Shown: piece by piece, positions 35,646 through 48,673 of the stretch
How the letters are laid out: each line of letters opens with the position of its first letter
How positions within the stretch are numbered: the stretch's first letter is position 1
Source: Triadica sebifera
Taxonomy: Eukaryota; Streptophyta; Magnoliopsida; Malpighiales; Euphorbiaceae
Length of the DNA stretch: 64,000 bases
Assembly: GCA_023653625.1 (NCBI GenBank)
Contig: CM042899.1
Span: forward strand, 4,426,501-4,490,500
Reading direction: 5' to 3'
The notes under the pieces: generated by a model
The model's input: only the letters and a program-made list of their open reading frames with translations
What the model was told of the DNA's origin: nothing
Database searches by the model: none
Made by a program: the position numbers and the translations under genes

Positions 35646-36819
35646 TGTTGCCCAAATATTGAACTAAGAAGGGGAGTTGAATTGGATATTAAAAATTCTT
35701 AACTTTCAAATGCGGAAAGAAAAGTTAAGTAGAGTAGGGATAGGAAGATATCACACAAGAAATTTATAGAGGTTCGGGTGTTAACAAACCCTACTCCTCT
35801 CCCCAATCTCAATTGGGAGTTTCACTAACACACTAAGTGTTACAATGGAGTTTTACAACCTCACTCCCAACTATGGTGTTTCTATCAATGGATCACACCT
35901 AACCCAGAAATCCCTTGTATTTTAATGGCTCACACAATAAACCAATTCCTTGTGTTTTAATGTCTCACACAAATAACCCTTATAAGTGTTCTACTCTTAA
36001 TTCAATATACCCAAACTCACTTGAGTAGTAGATTATAAGGAGAAACACTCACAAATCTATAATGCTCAGAAATAATGAGCAAAAAGATTTTTACAGAGAA
36101 TTAAAGTTTAGTTGAAAGTAATTAATGCACAAATGGCTACAATAAGATTTTGATTTGAAGTAATTGCTATTCTCTTGTTCTGGATTCATAAATAAATTGC
36201 ATTTATACTTCCATGGTGAATTATAGCTATTTGGATGCATTTAATGTGAAAATAGCCGTTGCACCAACTCTTAATTTTGTGCCTGACATGTTTCTCTTTC
36301 CTCCTTCACGGTCATGAATATGTGTGTCACGGTCGTGAATGTTTTTCCAAGTCGTGACTCAAGTGGTGACTCTAACCATCAAGCATTCTGGAAGGAATTG
36401 AAGTGTTTGATCACGGGCCTACATTATTCTTTTACGAGCGTGAATATCCTTCCAAGTCGTGGTCCAAGTGGTGACTCTAGTCGTGAAGCTCTCTGGAGGA
36501 ATTTGACATGTTTTCTCATGGGCATGACTTTCTTTCATGGGTGTGACTGATATGATCATTTATAGTTGCTATGATCCTTTATGGCCGTGAACTTTAAATG
36601 TTGGGTAGTTGGCGCTAAGCTATATCACTGGCGTGACATAAAAAGTCACAGGCGTGAACATGCTATTTCTTCAATTTTTGACTTTTAAAGATAGTCTTAC
36701 ATTCTTGCATCATATTCCATACCCTGTTTAATAAACTTAGAAAATAAGTATGTTAAATACATTATTGCTATTTTATTTTTTAGCATCAAAATGACAGAAA
36801 TACCCCTCAAGGTTCAACA
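35646..36819 (-). repeat. 5' LTR of SIRE element (1174 bp)
   Basis: Minus-strand ends TGTTGAACCTTGAGG and TTTGGGCAACA. Aligns along its length with 27414-28548; the two extra palindrome copies near 36520-36545 and 36640-36655 explain much of the 39-bp length difference. Contains the same TTCACGGNCGTGAA cluster (36305-36655). Confidence 0.92.
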
Positions 36820-37417
36820 CAACTCATTTTCCATAATTTTCCTACAAAAGCCTAATTTTTCTATAATACTAATTCAACATCCAACACACCACCAAACTAA
36901 AATTTACTCACTACAATCATTTAAATCAACTAAAATCCATTGAAATTTGAAAGAAAAGTGAAAAAATCTCACCTCAAATTTTCTTGGAATTGTTTTACCA
37001 CAAAAAAATAATTTCTCTAAAAATTGTTTTTCTCTTCACCCTAATTAATTCTCTATGCTTCAATGGCTTGAGTAATAATATTTTGAGGAGCTGAAAATCA
37101 AATAGAATCTTAAAAAATCATCTATGGAGGTCGTCCCAGTGAGGAGAAATAAGATGAATAATTTTTTTTGTTTGAAATGTTGAATTTTTGGACTTTTTTA
37201 CTTTTATAGCCAAATTTAATGGCTAATTAATTTTAATTAAGCTTAATCCTTTTCCCATTTGGTCAATTAAAATTAATCAATAAGATATTTTAGCAAATAT
37301 CCAATTAAAGCCAAAAGAAAGTTTGATTTTCAAGTAACTCCACCAATTTCTGCACTTTTCAATTTAATTCTTGAATAAATATAATTTATCTAATTCCATA
37401 TCCCAAATAACCTTATC

Positions 37418-40154
37418 TATCATATTCGCTAAATTAGACCTAAATCACATGAGTTGTTAAATCGACTCGTCGGTTTGACCGAAGTCTAAATTTGAACTTT
37501 TATCGAAAAATAATTAAAATAATGGTAATTAAGTATGGAAAATATCTAATAAAGTGTTCAAAATATTTTAAGATGTTAAATTTTGATAAAGGACTAAATT
37601 GCAAATTTTGAAAAGTTAGGGGGTCAATTTGCAATTTATCAAAAATTGGAGGATTTATTAGAATAACCATCAATTAAATGCATGATTGGGACATTAAACA
37701 CATGGGAAGGGGCTGGCCACACCAAGTGGCATGCATTAAGTGGACAATTAACATGCATGAATCAATTAATTACACATAAAAATCATGTGAGCTTAGGTGT
37801 CCCATAATTAATTAAGTTTGTCTTCATTCTCTTAAGTGTTCCTTCATTCTTCCTTACTTTCAAATCTAGAATTTTCTAACATTAAGTTATACCTACATTT
37901 TCTTGAAGCAACGTACAACAAGTGGCACATTTTAAGAATTCAATTAACATACATGAATTAAACATTAATAAAAGTTTATAGAATGTGGCTTAGGTGTCCC
38001 CCATCTTAATTACTTTTGTCATCTTATTCTTAATTGTTTCTTCCTCTTCCTTATCCATTTTCATTGAAGAAAATTATGTTCTCTACACCAGCCCACGTTT
38101 CTCCCTTGATCAGCCATAACCAAAGCTTGATTCTAATGAAAAAAAGTGTGAAAAAGAGAGAAAAGGCATGAGAAATTCCATTTTTCATGTTTAAGGAAGC
38201 TTAAGAGAATAAGGAGAAAGGGAGAAATTAGGCTTATGAATTTTTAATGATCTCTTTATGAAATTTAGGAACTCAAAGTGACAAGGATTTGGCTCAAAGG
38301 AGCAAAGGAAAAGAGAAAGAGAAGTAAAGAGAAGGAAAAGAGAAAAACAGAGGTTTGTGCATAACCTAAGACAATAACCTATTTTATTTGTTTTTATTTG
38401 CATGATTTGATTATTTGGTATGTTGGTGATTCTGAATTAATAGTATTTTGTGATGAAAATCTTGGAGATGCATGTTTGGTAAACTTAGGATTTAATTTGG
38501 AAAAAAAATTGAATGTGATTAGTTGATATGTTCTTTGCTTGAGATGGATGAGCAGTAAGCAATTAAACTTTTATAACTTAATTTCTAGAAATCGGTGTTA
38601 CATGTTCTTTGTTGGGTTTGAAAGCTAAGACATAAGGATATAATTATTCAGACCACAAAATCCAGATATGTCTGTAATTATTTAGAAAAATTTATAAAGT
38701 TCGGACTTAGAATCTGTCCAGAAAAGTTTGGGCAGAATTGTTAGTAACCAGTGAATATTAATTTTATCCTATATTTTGATACAGAACTCAGAATTAAGTG
38801 ATTCAAATTGCATATTAAAGCTAAGATCTAGATATAAAATTTTTAAGAAGATTTGGTAACTAAATTCACAATTTAACAGGACCAAGAGTAAGGTCGAAAA
38901 TTGAGAACAGAATCTGCCAGTGACAGGGAAGCATATGAGTTGAGGAACGAAATGAGTAAAGTGATGAGAACTTTGTTATATTATGTAAATTTTATTTTAA
39001 TTGAGTGATTATGTGATTACTTTGAGACATTGCATGCATGAAAAGTGCGAAATTAATTGTTATGAATTTTAATGAAATTGTATAAGCCCTATAACACCTA
39101 ACTAGAACTAACTTAGGATAGTTTGGCATGCCGAATAAGAGAAGAGTATGATGAAAATGAAAACCATTAATGGTATGATTATTGAAGCTGGTAATGGCAC
39201 TGTTATCTATGTCGGTAATGGAACTGTTATCTACGCCGGTAATGGCATGGTTATCTACGCCGGTAATGGCACTGTTATCTATGCCCGTAATGGCACATAT
39301 ATGCGCACATCTTATTGTCCGGGTGGTACTCCTAAATGCCTGGATGACAACTTCATTATTCTAGTCTATGGTTCATAGGTTTTATAGGAAATGAAAGGCT
39401 ATGAATAATAATGAGTTGATAAAGTAAAATAAAAATATGATATAAAAGAATAAAATTTATGAAATGTAAGTTGCATGGAAAAAATGATTGAGTATGATTT
39501 ATGTAATGCATTAATAGATGATTGAGTGTTATGGACATAAACAAATTATTGAAAAAAAAAAGGAAATCATGAATTGTAAAATGAATAAGAATGATGATTT
39601 GATTATGTTAAACAAAAATGAGATACAATAAATTGATGTTATGCATACTAGAATATTATGAAATGTATGTTTGCATGATTTGATCATAAATTGTTTTATG
39701 ATAATGCATGTGGCATTAAAATAGTTTATTGCCTTATTTATATGCACCACTAAGTCAAGGGCTTAGCATGAGAGTTTCTCTCACATAGGTATGGCAAAGA
39801 AGAAGTAGACAATAGTAGATAAAGCTAATGGTGACCTGATCCGTAGAGCAGCATATTTCAACCATTGTGGATCACACAACTTTTATATATTATCTTTTAA
39901 ATTTTATTTTGTAGTATTTGTAAAATAAATAGTATGTTTTGTAAAAAACATGCTATTATATAAAAATGTAGTTTACCTTTTATGTCATGATTTCTTTTAT
40001 ACTGCAAAGTAAATAAATGGTAAATAAAAAAAGGAAAACAAATATACGAGTGATTTTCCTTTATATATAATTTATAAAATGATATTTTAACCGATGAAGT
40101 CAGCGTAGCACACCCTCATCCGAGCATGAACTGCTGGGGTAAGGGGGTGTTACA
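37418..40154 (+). mobile_element. Solo LTR of the element 1 family, TSD TTATC
   Basis: Starts TATCATATTCGCTAAATTAG (a decayed TGTCATATCCGC) and ends GGGGGTGTTACA, flanked by identical TTATC at 37413-37417 and 40155-40159. It aligns with the element 1 LTR (2385-5253) in opposite orientation. No PBS, PPT or coding region is attached, so it is a solo LTR left by LTR-LTR recombination. It lies inside LTR E. Confidence 0.93.
39180..39300 (+). repeat. 24-bp tandem array in solo LTR
   Basis: About five units of GGTAATGGCACTGTTATCTA plus four bases, equivalent to the array at 3231-3374 but with a distinct consensus. The open frame over it repeats eight residues and is not a gene. Confidence 0.88.
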
Positions 40155-40769
40155 TTATCTCTTCAAATTTAACATACCAATATTCTAAAAAAAATCTTCG
40201 AAATGGTCTTCTCAATTTTACAAAACAACCACCGGTGTGAAAATTACATTTTTGCAATTTAGTTATTTTTCCAAATCATGCCCATAAAAATTCATCTGAA
40301 GTCCAATTTTTAAATTATCAGTTTTAAAAATCTTACAATTTAATTGCAATCATATCAATACCATTGCGATTATTAATGCATGTATAACTTCTAATCAGAA
40401 AATCTGACCATAAATCCACACCGGGGATTATACTTGGACAAATTAGGGCTCTTAACCTCAAAATCTTACCTAAAAACTCCACATATGGCCTTAAAATAAT
40501 ATTCTTTATGCTTCGATATGGTCAAATTGTATTTTCACCACCAGACAAAAAATCCCAAAATTTGGCCCATTCTATTGCCTCAATTTGTGTGCATAGCCCA
40601 AAATTGCAACATTTCATCAAATCAACTTAATATTCAAATTATCATATTAAGATAATTTTTTTTTGTATTTATTTGTCCATATTTAGACTCTGTTTGGTAC
40701 ACCTTTATTTTACAATATAGATAATCGCAATGCACATATATGGTTAGGGTCTAAATCGCAGATGTGACA

Positions 40770-41569
40770 CTTATGCTCTCCTCTTTCTTCTCTTTTCTAT
40801 GTTGATGGTGGAGGACACAAAGGTGGAGAAGTCCTCATGCTGAAGAGAAATGACATGATACCCAATGTCATCATTCAAACCATCTTTAAAGCATCGACAC
40901 TTATCACCTTTATCCATAATTAGAGCAATCGCATACTTGCTCAACCATATAAACTCTCTCTCATACTTAAAAACTAACATGTTTCTCTGTCAAAGGTTTA
41001 GGAATTCCCTTTTCTTTTTATCAATGTAGACTCACGACATATAATATTTCTTGAATTCTACCTTGAAATACTCCTAAGTTAAAGATTGTTGGGTTTATGG
41101 CTTCTTCATAACTAACTTCCATAACTCATATGCATGTTCTTGAAGCAGCAATATGGTATATTGTGGTTTGTGCTCTTCGGCATACTTTAATGCTCAAAGG
41201 CCCTCTTAGTCTTTTGTAGCAAAAACTCGACTGCAACTGCATCATCTTCTTTTATACCAAGGAAATTAATGGCCCCACACTTCCGAAGCCTATCTATCTT
41301 CATCTTAGGTGCCTCTTGTGGTGGAAGCTATAGAGGTGTTTATGGAGAAGCCTATGGTATGACTTGTGGTATAGCCTATTCCAAATGCTGGAAAATACTG
41401 GCCATTTGTTGTCTGATCGGTATCACACCTAGATCTGCTTGTCTAATAGGTGGCTGGGAGAAACTATAGTAGCACCTGAACCCTGTACACTTGAAGCATT
41501 AAGTAGATTAGGAGACCTCGGATAAGGAAAATTGTTACTTTTGGCAAAACTGTGTGCTTTGAACTCCAT
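40770..41569 (-). pseudogene. Gypsy gag, N-terminal half (element D)
   Basis: The minus-strand ATG at 41569 gives MEFKAHSFAKSNNFPYPRSP and a Ser/Gly-rich start; capsid text appears near 40980-40771 (YEREFIWLSKYA, KCRCFKDGLNDDIGYHVISL). The intervening part is decayed. LTR E begins at 40769, so the C-terminal half of gag is cut off here. The bases next to the break are CTTAT. Confidence 0.8.
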
Positions 41570-41685
41570 CCAAACCTATTCACTCCTAGAAGTCAACAGA
41601 GAAAGGCAATATTAGAGACATATAAAATGTACTATGTATGCATGATAACATTTAATGCACTTAGGTTTAGAAATGCCTAAACCTA

Positions 41686-44496
41686 TGCTCTAATACCACT
41701 AAATGTAGCATTTTCTCACCTCATCAGGATTAACCAACTAAATGAGCAAGAGCCACATGTATCTATTGTGGAAAACTTATGAAAATTTAAATCTTTTCTT
41801 TTATTTGAAAAATAAACTTCTTTAAAGGATTAATATAATATAATATAATATAATATAATATAATATAATATAATATGATAAAGTGTGGCTCAAATGGCTT
41901 AATGTTGACAAAAATACATGTTTTTGAGCAAAAGATTACATTTTTCTTGAAATACACACATATTTTAACGTAAACAATCCAAAAACCTATGTCATGTACA
42001 AATTACAGAATGCGACATATGATTTCTCCAACCTTTATCCGGTCTATTCTAATGTCTCTGAACTTGGCTGACTTCTCTAGATCAACCTCAATCTATTAGG
42101 CTCTGAGCTGTATGGGAAAAATACTCACACACTAAGCTACTGAAATCTTAGTGGTACATATAGGTATAAAAATTCAATATACAATCAAACAATTCACATC
42201 ATGATCATGGCATCATATCAGTTATATCAAGCATATCAACAAAATCATAATATCATGTAATATACTTCACCTTATAGAATTGATAGCTTATTAAGCCTTT
42301 GAAACATGCTTAAGTGAAAATAACTATTTTCATAACATATAACATATCATCATTTATCATTGTTTACTTAAGTCATTAAACCATTTTTCAATGTATAATA
42401 TTCATTAATTACTTTAAACATTTTAGCTCAACAACTCTCTACATGGACTATTCAGATATAGGATTATGAACAAAGGCACTCTCTAAGCTTAAGCCATCTC
42501 ACCATTTTCTATAATCATGTATGCTCATTCGAACTCTTTAAGTTGAGAGCGCTCTCTGAGCCACCTTAATTGAGTAAAATATATATCTTTGGCATGCAAT
42601 GTAGGTTCAAGGGTACTCTGCTAACTTAAGCCACCTTGTCCTTAAAAGAATCATTATGTAACATGTTACTACAGTACCATGTGTCCTCTTAATAGCATGC
42701 CACCTATCCTACTTCTAGCCCTATTATCAAGGATGGACTTTACTTGTTTAGATACTCTTTGTTATACTTATATAATAAGCTTTCACCTTATAATAAAAAT
42801 TTATCTCTTGACATATATACCTTGATCATATTAAAGTCAGCATACATCATTCATGTGTTTTCCTCATGGAAACATGTAGTTCTTATTCATATCATACCAT
42901 GATACAAGTATGAGCATATCCATTATATTGAAATCATAGAAGAAAAAGACATATAACATGTAAAATAGGATTCACAAATATGAATTATAGGTTCACATCC
43001 ATGACGATTTATTCACGGGCACCCTTAGCCATGAACCAAATTGTGAACTTGGTGGTGAACATTTTTGTCCCTAAAATGCACATTGCTTTAAGGACATGAA
43101 CAATTAGTCATGGGCATGACTTCAATTCGTGACCATGAATCACGTGGTGACTCAATCCATGAACCTTCCTACTTGAAATGGTCAGTTCTAGGTTGCTGAT
43201 TCATTACCATTAACTCTATGTCACATTATGAATTGGGGTTCTTTAGCCATATGACCATAAATCAAAGCATTTAATGAAATTCAAAATCAAGGGCTTTAAT
43301 TGTTGTCCCATGACAACCTTTTCCTATCAACATTCTCATCAAAATATGCATTCATCACGCTCTAATATAAGTTAACACATAAAAACATATTCCATCATAA
43401 TTAACCTACCACAACTTGTTCAATACCATTTAATGCATTTATTGTTCAATTACCCTATATAACTTCACCAATACCTCTTCCTATCTTTTAACCATCCTCA
43501 CTTAACAATCCATTAACTCACATTTGGCATATTCAATTTAATTTCCTTCTAAGCATACTCATCAAGGCAAATGATGCTTAACATAACATTTCTACCAATA
43601 TCAATCAATACTTGTATACGTATGACATTAAATACATAATTTGACCTTATAACAATCAACATTTAGCATTTAAAGCACTCATAAGCATCTTAACACATAA
43701 CATGACACATTTTGGGAATTTAAATGCATATATGTGTATACCTTTACTGGAACCTCAAAACCAAGCTTCCCTCAAGCTTACTTATCCTCTTAATGGGCTT
43801 CGCCACCTCATCTTCTAACTCCTATCACATACAACATAACTCTATCAATTTCTATAAACCAAACTTAACCTTTAAAAGTTATAAAACATTAAACCCTAAC
43901 CTTAATCCAATTATACAACTTTAAACTTACTTAACCACTTTCTAAAGCATACTATAGCCTTAAACAAGCTAAAAAACGTCTTTAGCCATAAAAACTCAAG
44001 ATTAAGCTGAAACCTAACCCATTTGGAAATGGGTCTCTATCATAAACGAGTTTAACATGAAAAAACTATGAAAGCTTGTAAAGAAGAAGGAGAAACATGA
44101 TTCCTTACCAAGGTTGAAGGAAACACAACTAGGATGATAGATTCATACTCATTTCTTTTTCCTTGGGTCGACCTCCTCAAGAACACAACCTGTCATTTGC
44201 TTCTCTCTCATAAAAACTTAATGGAACCTTGATCTTTGCTTTAGTTTAGGTGTCTAAGATCTAGAAATCAAAGAAAAACAAATGCATTGGTCTCTAGTGT
44301 GAAGAAACATTAAGTTTTAGGGTTCTCTTTTGATTTTAGGGTATGAGAGAGAAAAAAATGATTGCTTGCATTTTATATTTCATGATGTTCAAGGGCATGA
44401 CTCAAATAGTTATGAGTGTGAACCATCTCAAAACATCATTCGTGACTGTGACTTTTAAGAAACGAGGGTGAACTGATGACTTTTCACTTTTCTCAT
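41686..44496 (-). repeat. PBS and 5' LTR of gypsy D
   Basis: PBS TGGTATTAGAGCA at 41686-41698 (minus). The LTR starts at 41704 and runs to 44496, where LTR F interrupts it; about 110 bp of its far end, judged against LTR G, are missing. Holds an ATAAT pentanucleotide run (41831-41876), a stem-loop (42130-42153), a GCTTAAGCC block (42470-42650) and a weak CACGGGC/CGTGA cluster (42985-43180, 44395-44475). Confidence 0.8.
41831..41876. repeat. (ATAAT)n microsatellite
   Basis: About nine uninterrupted pentanucleotide units inside LTR D. Confidence 0.93.
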
Positions 44497-45288
44497 TGTA
44501 ACATCCATGACTTCCCACATATACATTTCTACGTACGTTTCATTTAGACATATGCATTTGCATATATTTCACTTGAACACGTGCATTTTATATGTATTTT
44601 TATAGGGACGAGTTCATGACACGCACTACCTATGTGTTTGAGTACTTTGCAATTGTGCTGAATTGCACATGTCCATTTTATAATTTAGCTAAGCATGACA
44701 TGAAATTGTGATTTATATGAATAAAATTATTAGATCGAATTAATAAATAAAAATGAAAAGAAACAAAAGAAAAACAAAAAAAAAAAGGAAAGAAAAAGAA
44801 AATAAAGGAAAAAACAAAAGTGAGGAGGTGGGAGGTTGACCTTATCTTCCTCATCACCATTCTGCCTCCCTCACTCCAATTTCGTTTCTTCTTCTTCTTC
44901 CACCATTTCAACCTTATTTTCTTCCTTATTTCACTTATGTTTTGCAGAAAAATCATCCCTTTCAAGTTCGTTCTTGGTAAGTAATATTCTTTCCATTGTT
45001 CTAGTATTGTTTGAACTGTTAAGGTTGTATTGTATCAGTGTATTTCACTCTGATTTGGATGCCATTATGAATTGAATTTGGAGAAGTTTCAAACATAAAA
45101 GTTATTAATTTATGTATTAGGTTTATGTATATATAAATAGTTTTACAAGATTAGGTACATATGAAAATATATTGAGAACTGGTTCGAGTGTGAACCCTAG
45201 CTGGGTTAGCTACTGTGTTCGTTTGTTTTGAATATGATACAACTATTATTTGAAGTAGCTCAAAATATGAAAGTTGTAGATACATGTG

Positions 45289-45327
<39 letters not shown>

Positions 45328-45334
45328 TTAATGT
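44497..45334 (+). repeat. LTR fragment F, 5' part only
   Basis: Starts TGTAACATCC directly after LTR D sequence (CTCAT), the usual start of a gypsy LTR. A purine-rich stretch (44740-44830) and a CT-rich stretch (44850-44940) follow, then an (AT)n run at 45290-45322. It stops where copia leader sequence begins at 45335. It could belong to the gypsy pol fragment at 46688 on the same strand, but nothing proves this. Confidence 0.6.
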
Positions 45335-45562
45335 CAAACTAAGGATAACTTGTTGAGTTGCCTCAAGATTATTCTTAGCTAGTTGGATATCGACCCACTA
45401 TGAGAACTTCCATATAAGTTCTCTCGGGTTCATAGTGAGGGCTATGAATTCACAATAAAATAGTGGGTGCCATAATATGATTTATTAAAGACCTAATAAA
45501 CATGCATTTTATATACATTCTAACATGTTCTATTTTACATCTAGGTTGCTAGAATCATCATC
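45335..45562 (+). other. Copia C leader, gag-proximal piece
   Basis: Reverse complement of the copia A leader from 22548 down to the gag start: shared CTTAGCTAGTTGGATATCGA and TTTTACATCTAGGTTGCTAG. The next part of the leader is found on the opposite strand at 49382. Confidence 0.85.
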
Positions 45563-46687
45563 ATGACAAGTGTGAATTTGCGATCGCTAATGGAATCAAA
45601 TAAGTTGACTATGCCCAATTTTTTGGATTGGCTAAGGAATCTGAGAATAGTTCTCAAATCCAAAAAGATTGGCTATGTCTTAGATGAGGCACTCCCTAAT
45701 CCCCCTACTGCTAATGCTTCTGAAGATGTTCAGAAGGCATATCAAAATCATATCGATGATAGTGAGATGGCAAGCTGCATTATGCTTGCTACTATTTCAG
45801 ATGAGTTGCAAAAGCAGCATAAGGCTATGGATGCTAATTCCATAGTATACCATCTAAGAGAGCTTTTTGATGAGCAAGCACGTTCCGAAAGGTTCAAAAC
45901 TTCAAGGTTGCTCTTCTGCACTAAGATGGTTGAGGGGACATCTCTAGTGCAATATGCATTGAAGATGAATGGTTATATTGAAAGGTTGGCCACTTTGGAA
46001 TTTGTGATGGTCCATGAATTAAGTATTGACTTAATTCCATCCGGTTTGTCTAATAGTTATTCACATTTTGTGCTTAACTATAGGATGAACCAAATCTCTA
46101 CCACTATTCCTGAGCTGATTAACTTGCTTAAAATAGCTGAGCCATCTGTCAAGAAGGACAGTATGGCTGTGATGCTGGTGGACTCTTCAAGTTCTAAAAG
46201 GAAGAACCTTAAGAAGAAGAAGAAGTCCATGAAGCCTAAGGGAGGCGTGGCCATGAAAAAGGCCAAGGAGATTGCTCCAAAAGGGACATGCTTCCATTGT
46301 GGCAAGGATGGCCATTGGAAGAGAAACTGTAAGGCTTACTTGGAGTCCTTGAAGAAGAAGGCATTTGATGCCCCATCTACTTCAAGAATTTTTGTCATTG
46401 AAATTAATACTGTTTCCAATAATAATATATGGGTATTAGATACCGGTTGTGGCTCACACATATGCACTGATATGCAGGGCCTAAGGAATAGTAGACAGCT
46501 CAATAAGGGAGAGTCAGACCTATGCATTGGAAATGGAGCAAGGGTTGATGCATTAGCTATAGGAACATATGTATTGACCCTCCCTAGTGGGCTTATATTA
46601 AATTTGGATAATTGCTATTATGTACCTGCTTTGACTAAAAACATTATTTCTATTTCAAGTCTAAATAAAGAGACCAGCTACGGCTAT
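45563..46687 (+). CDS. Copia (Tork-type) Gag-protease, C-terminally truncated
   Basis: An open frame of about 375 residues, the best preserved in the window. Residues 1-100 hold the Gag N-terminus (MTSVNLRSLMESNKL, FLDWLRNLRIVL, CIMLATISDELQKQHKAMDA); the RMNQISTTIPELI capsid segment follows; then a Lys-rich basic stretch and an intact zinc knuckle CFHCGKDGHWKRNC (C243, C246, H251, C256). Protease begins with WVLDTGCGSHICTDM (D293-T294-G295) and YVPALTKNIISISSLNKE. At about 46687 the frame runs into gypsy gag sequence and stops at 46705. Start chosen by match to copia A; the context ATCATCATGACA fits. Confidence 0.88.
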
Positions 46688-47560
46688 GTGTCAGCATTGT
46701 GGTAGAGCTCATACAGGAGAGTGTTGGTGGTTGACTGGGGCATGTTTGAGATATGGAGCTACTGACCATATGAAGAGAGATTGTCCCAGACTTAGTACAG
46801 GCAGTATGGCACCATCACAGACTATGACACCGGTACAAAGCCGTGGTAGAGGTTGAGGCCAGTGTAGAGGTGGTCGTACCGGACAGAGTCAGGGGGTATC
46901 AGAGACAGTTGATAGACCCAGAGGTAGTAGAGCTCCAGCTCGGCCATATGTGATGAGAGCCTGTGAGGACTAGGATGCACCAGATGTCATAGTTGGTAAA
47001 TTATCTTTATTTGATTTTGATTTACATGCTTTGATAGATCTTGGTTCCATGCATTCATACATACGCACAACTGCACTTAGATAAGGGAATATGATACCTG
47101 AGACCTTAGAATATGAGATAGTTGTGACCAATCCGCTGGGACATAGTGTGAAAGTGAATCAGATTTATAGAAACAGTTCAAGAATAATTCAGGGTAGAGA
47201 ATTTCCAGCCGACTTAATAGAATTACCTTTTCAAGAATTCGATGCTATTCTAGGTATGGATTGGTTGACAAAGCATGGAGGTATAGTCGACTGCCGATCT
47301 AGAAACGTTGTCCTTAAAACTCCCGGGCAGGATGACACTATTATTCATGGTGAAGGTCAAACATGTTTGACTAGTGTTATTTTTGCATTAAAAGCTCAGA
47401 AATACATTAGAAAAGGATGTGAGGCATACTTGGCCTATGTGATAGATACTAGGAAGGGGAGCCCGAAACTCAAGGACATCCCCACAGTGTAAGAGTTCCC
47501 AGATTTATTTCCTAAAGATTTTCCGGGGTTACCACCAGATAGGGAGATAGACTATTGATG
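46688..47560 (+). pseudogene. Gypsy gag zinc finger and protease fragment
   Basis: Begins inside Gag with CQHCGRAHTGECWWLTGACL and YGATDHMKRDC (one finger Cys replaced by Tyr). The protease has LIDLGSMHSYI (about 47030; DLG in place of the usual DPG or DSG), then an open stretch 47091-47492 with NPLGHSVKVNQ, GREFPADLIELPFQEFDAIL, GMDWL and KAQKYIRKGCEAYLAYV. The RT linker LPPDREIDY ends in a stop. Tekay-like, close to element 1 but a separate copy. Confidence 0.88.
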
Positions 47561-48673
47561 TGATTCCTGGTACAACCCTATGATTATGTATTGATTACTG
47601 ACGATTGAACAAGGTGATGATTAAAAATAAATACCCACTACCTAGAATTGATGATTTGTTTGATCAATTGAAGGGAGCGGGAGTATTCTCTAAGATTGAT
47701 CTCAGATTTGGGTATCACCAAGTGAAAATCAAAGAATCAGATGTGTCCAAAATAGCCTTCAGGACTCGATATGGCCACTATGAATTCTTGGTTATGCTGT
47801 TTGGCTGAACGAATGCACTAGTTGCCTTTATGGATATGATCAATAGGATATTTAGGCCTTACCTTGATCAGTTTGTGGTAGTTTATATAGATGATATCCT
47901 GGTGTATTTGAGGGATAAGGGAGAACATGACAGGCATCTAAGAATAGTACTGCAGACTTTGAGGGAAAATCAATTGTATGCAAAACTGTCAAAATGTGAG
48001 TTATGGTTGGAAGAAGTGGGATTCTTAGGACATGTTATTTCAGTTGAAGGAATTCGTGTTGATCCTAACAAAATAGAAGCCATTCTAAGTTGGAAGCCGC
48101 CTCGCAATGTAACAGAAGTCCGGAGTTTTCTTGGATTAGCTGGCTACTATAGAAGGTTTGTGAAGGGATTTTCAAGCATAGCTGCACCACTTACCAAGTT
48201 GCTCAGAAAAGAAACTATGTTTGAGTGGACAGTTCGGTGTCAAGCAATCTTTGAGAAGCTAAAAGTCATGCTAACCGAAGCACCTATTTTGACCCAACCT
48301 ACGTCAGGGAAAGATTTTGTGATATATAGTGATGCCTCTCATAATGGGCTAGGTTGTGTATTAATGCAAGAGGGTAACGTAGTTGCTTATGCATCTAGGC
48401 AATTGAAGCCTCATGAGCTAAATTACCCTACTCATGATTTGGAGTTGGCAGCAATAGTGTTTGCTTTAAAAATATGGCGACATTATTTGTATGGTGAGCG
48501 GTGTTACATATATACAGATCATAAGAGCCTCAAATATCTGCCTACACAAAAGAAGTTGAACTTAAGGTGAAGATGCTGGTTAGAGTTAATCAAGGATTAT
48601 AATTGTATTATTGATTATCAGCCAGGCAAAGCCAATGTAGTAGCGGATGCCTTAAGTAGAAAAACAGTGGCAG
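47560..48673 (+). pseudogene. Gypsy RT and RNase H fragment
   Basis: Starts with a short VIDVIPGTTP-type stretch (frame changed), then about 55 residues of RT are missing and it resumes at CIDY, a stop, RLNKVMIKNKYPLPRIDDLF, KIDLRFGYHQV. The catalytic YIDD is intact in VVYIDDILVY (about 47880). RNase H: FVIYSDASHNGLGCVLMQEG, THDLELAAIVFALKIWRHYL and YTDHKSLKYL (48300-48540). Then DYQPGKANVVADALSRKT at 48600-48670. Stops near 47590, 47806 and 48570. Confidence 0.9.

Larger units (their letters stand above)
27414..36819 (-). mobile_element. Complete SIRE-type copia element, TSD CAACT
   Basis: A 9.4-kb element on the minus strand: 5' LTR 35646-36819, PBS, gag, protease, integrase, RT-RNase H, a non-coding spacer, an envelope-like ORF, a region with several polypurine tracts, and 3' LTR 27414-28548. 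Perfect target duplications CAACT flank it (27409-27413; 36820-36824). The lineage call rests on the long Gag with NLCFMA and acidic stretches, on the integrase text KSKNIVSTSKPLQLLHLDLFGPTR, and on the extra ORF after pol. The LTRs differ by roughly 6-7% over the first 300 bp compared by eye, so the insertion is not recent. Stops throughout. Confidence 0.93.
26162..40769 (-). repeat. Old LTR E, split by SIRE and solo LTR insertions
   Basis: Three segments, 26162-27413, 36825-37412 and 40160-40769, join into about 2.45 kb once the two insertions and their duplications are removed. The minus-strand start is TGTCACATCTGCG (40769) and the end ATTACA (26162). Beside the end, 26149-26161 reads TGATATAAGAGAC on the minus strand, like a decayed tRNA-Met PBS, suggesting this is a 5' LTR. 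Its internal region is missing; copia B sequence follows at once. It seems to have inserted in the gag of gypsy D. Confidence 0.65.

Noticed and set aside
39148..39378. Open frame with repeated GNGTVIYA
   Set aside because: Same 24-bp array in the solo LTR; no start context or domain, and opposite to nothing conserved.
44678..44965. 95-codon minus-strand frame with a Lys-rich start and Phe-rich middle
   Set aside because: It follows a purine/pyrimidine-biased stretch in LTR F and has no domain.
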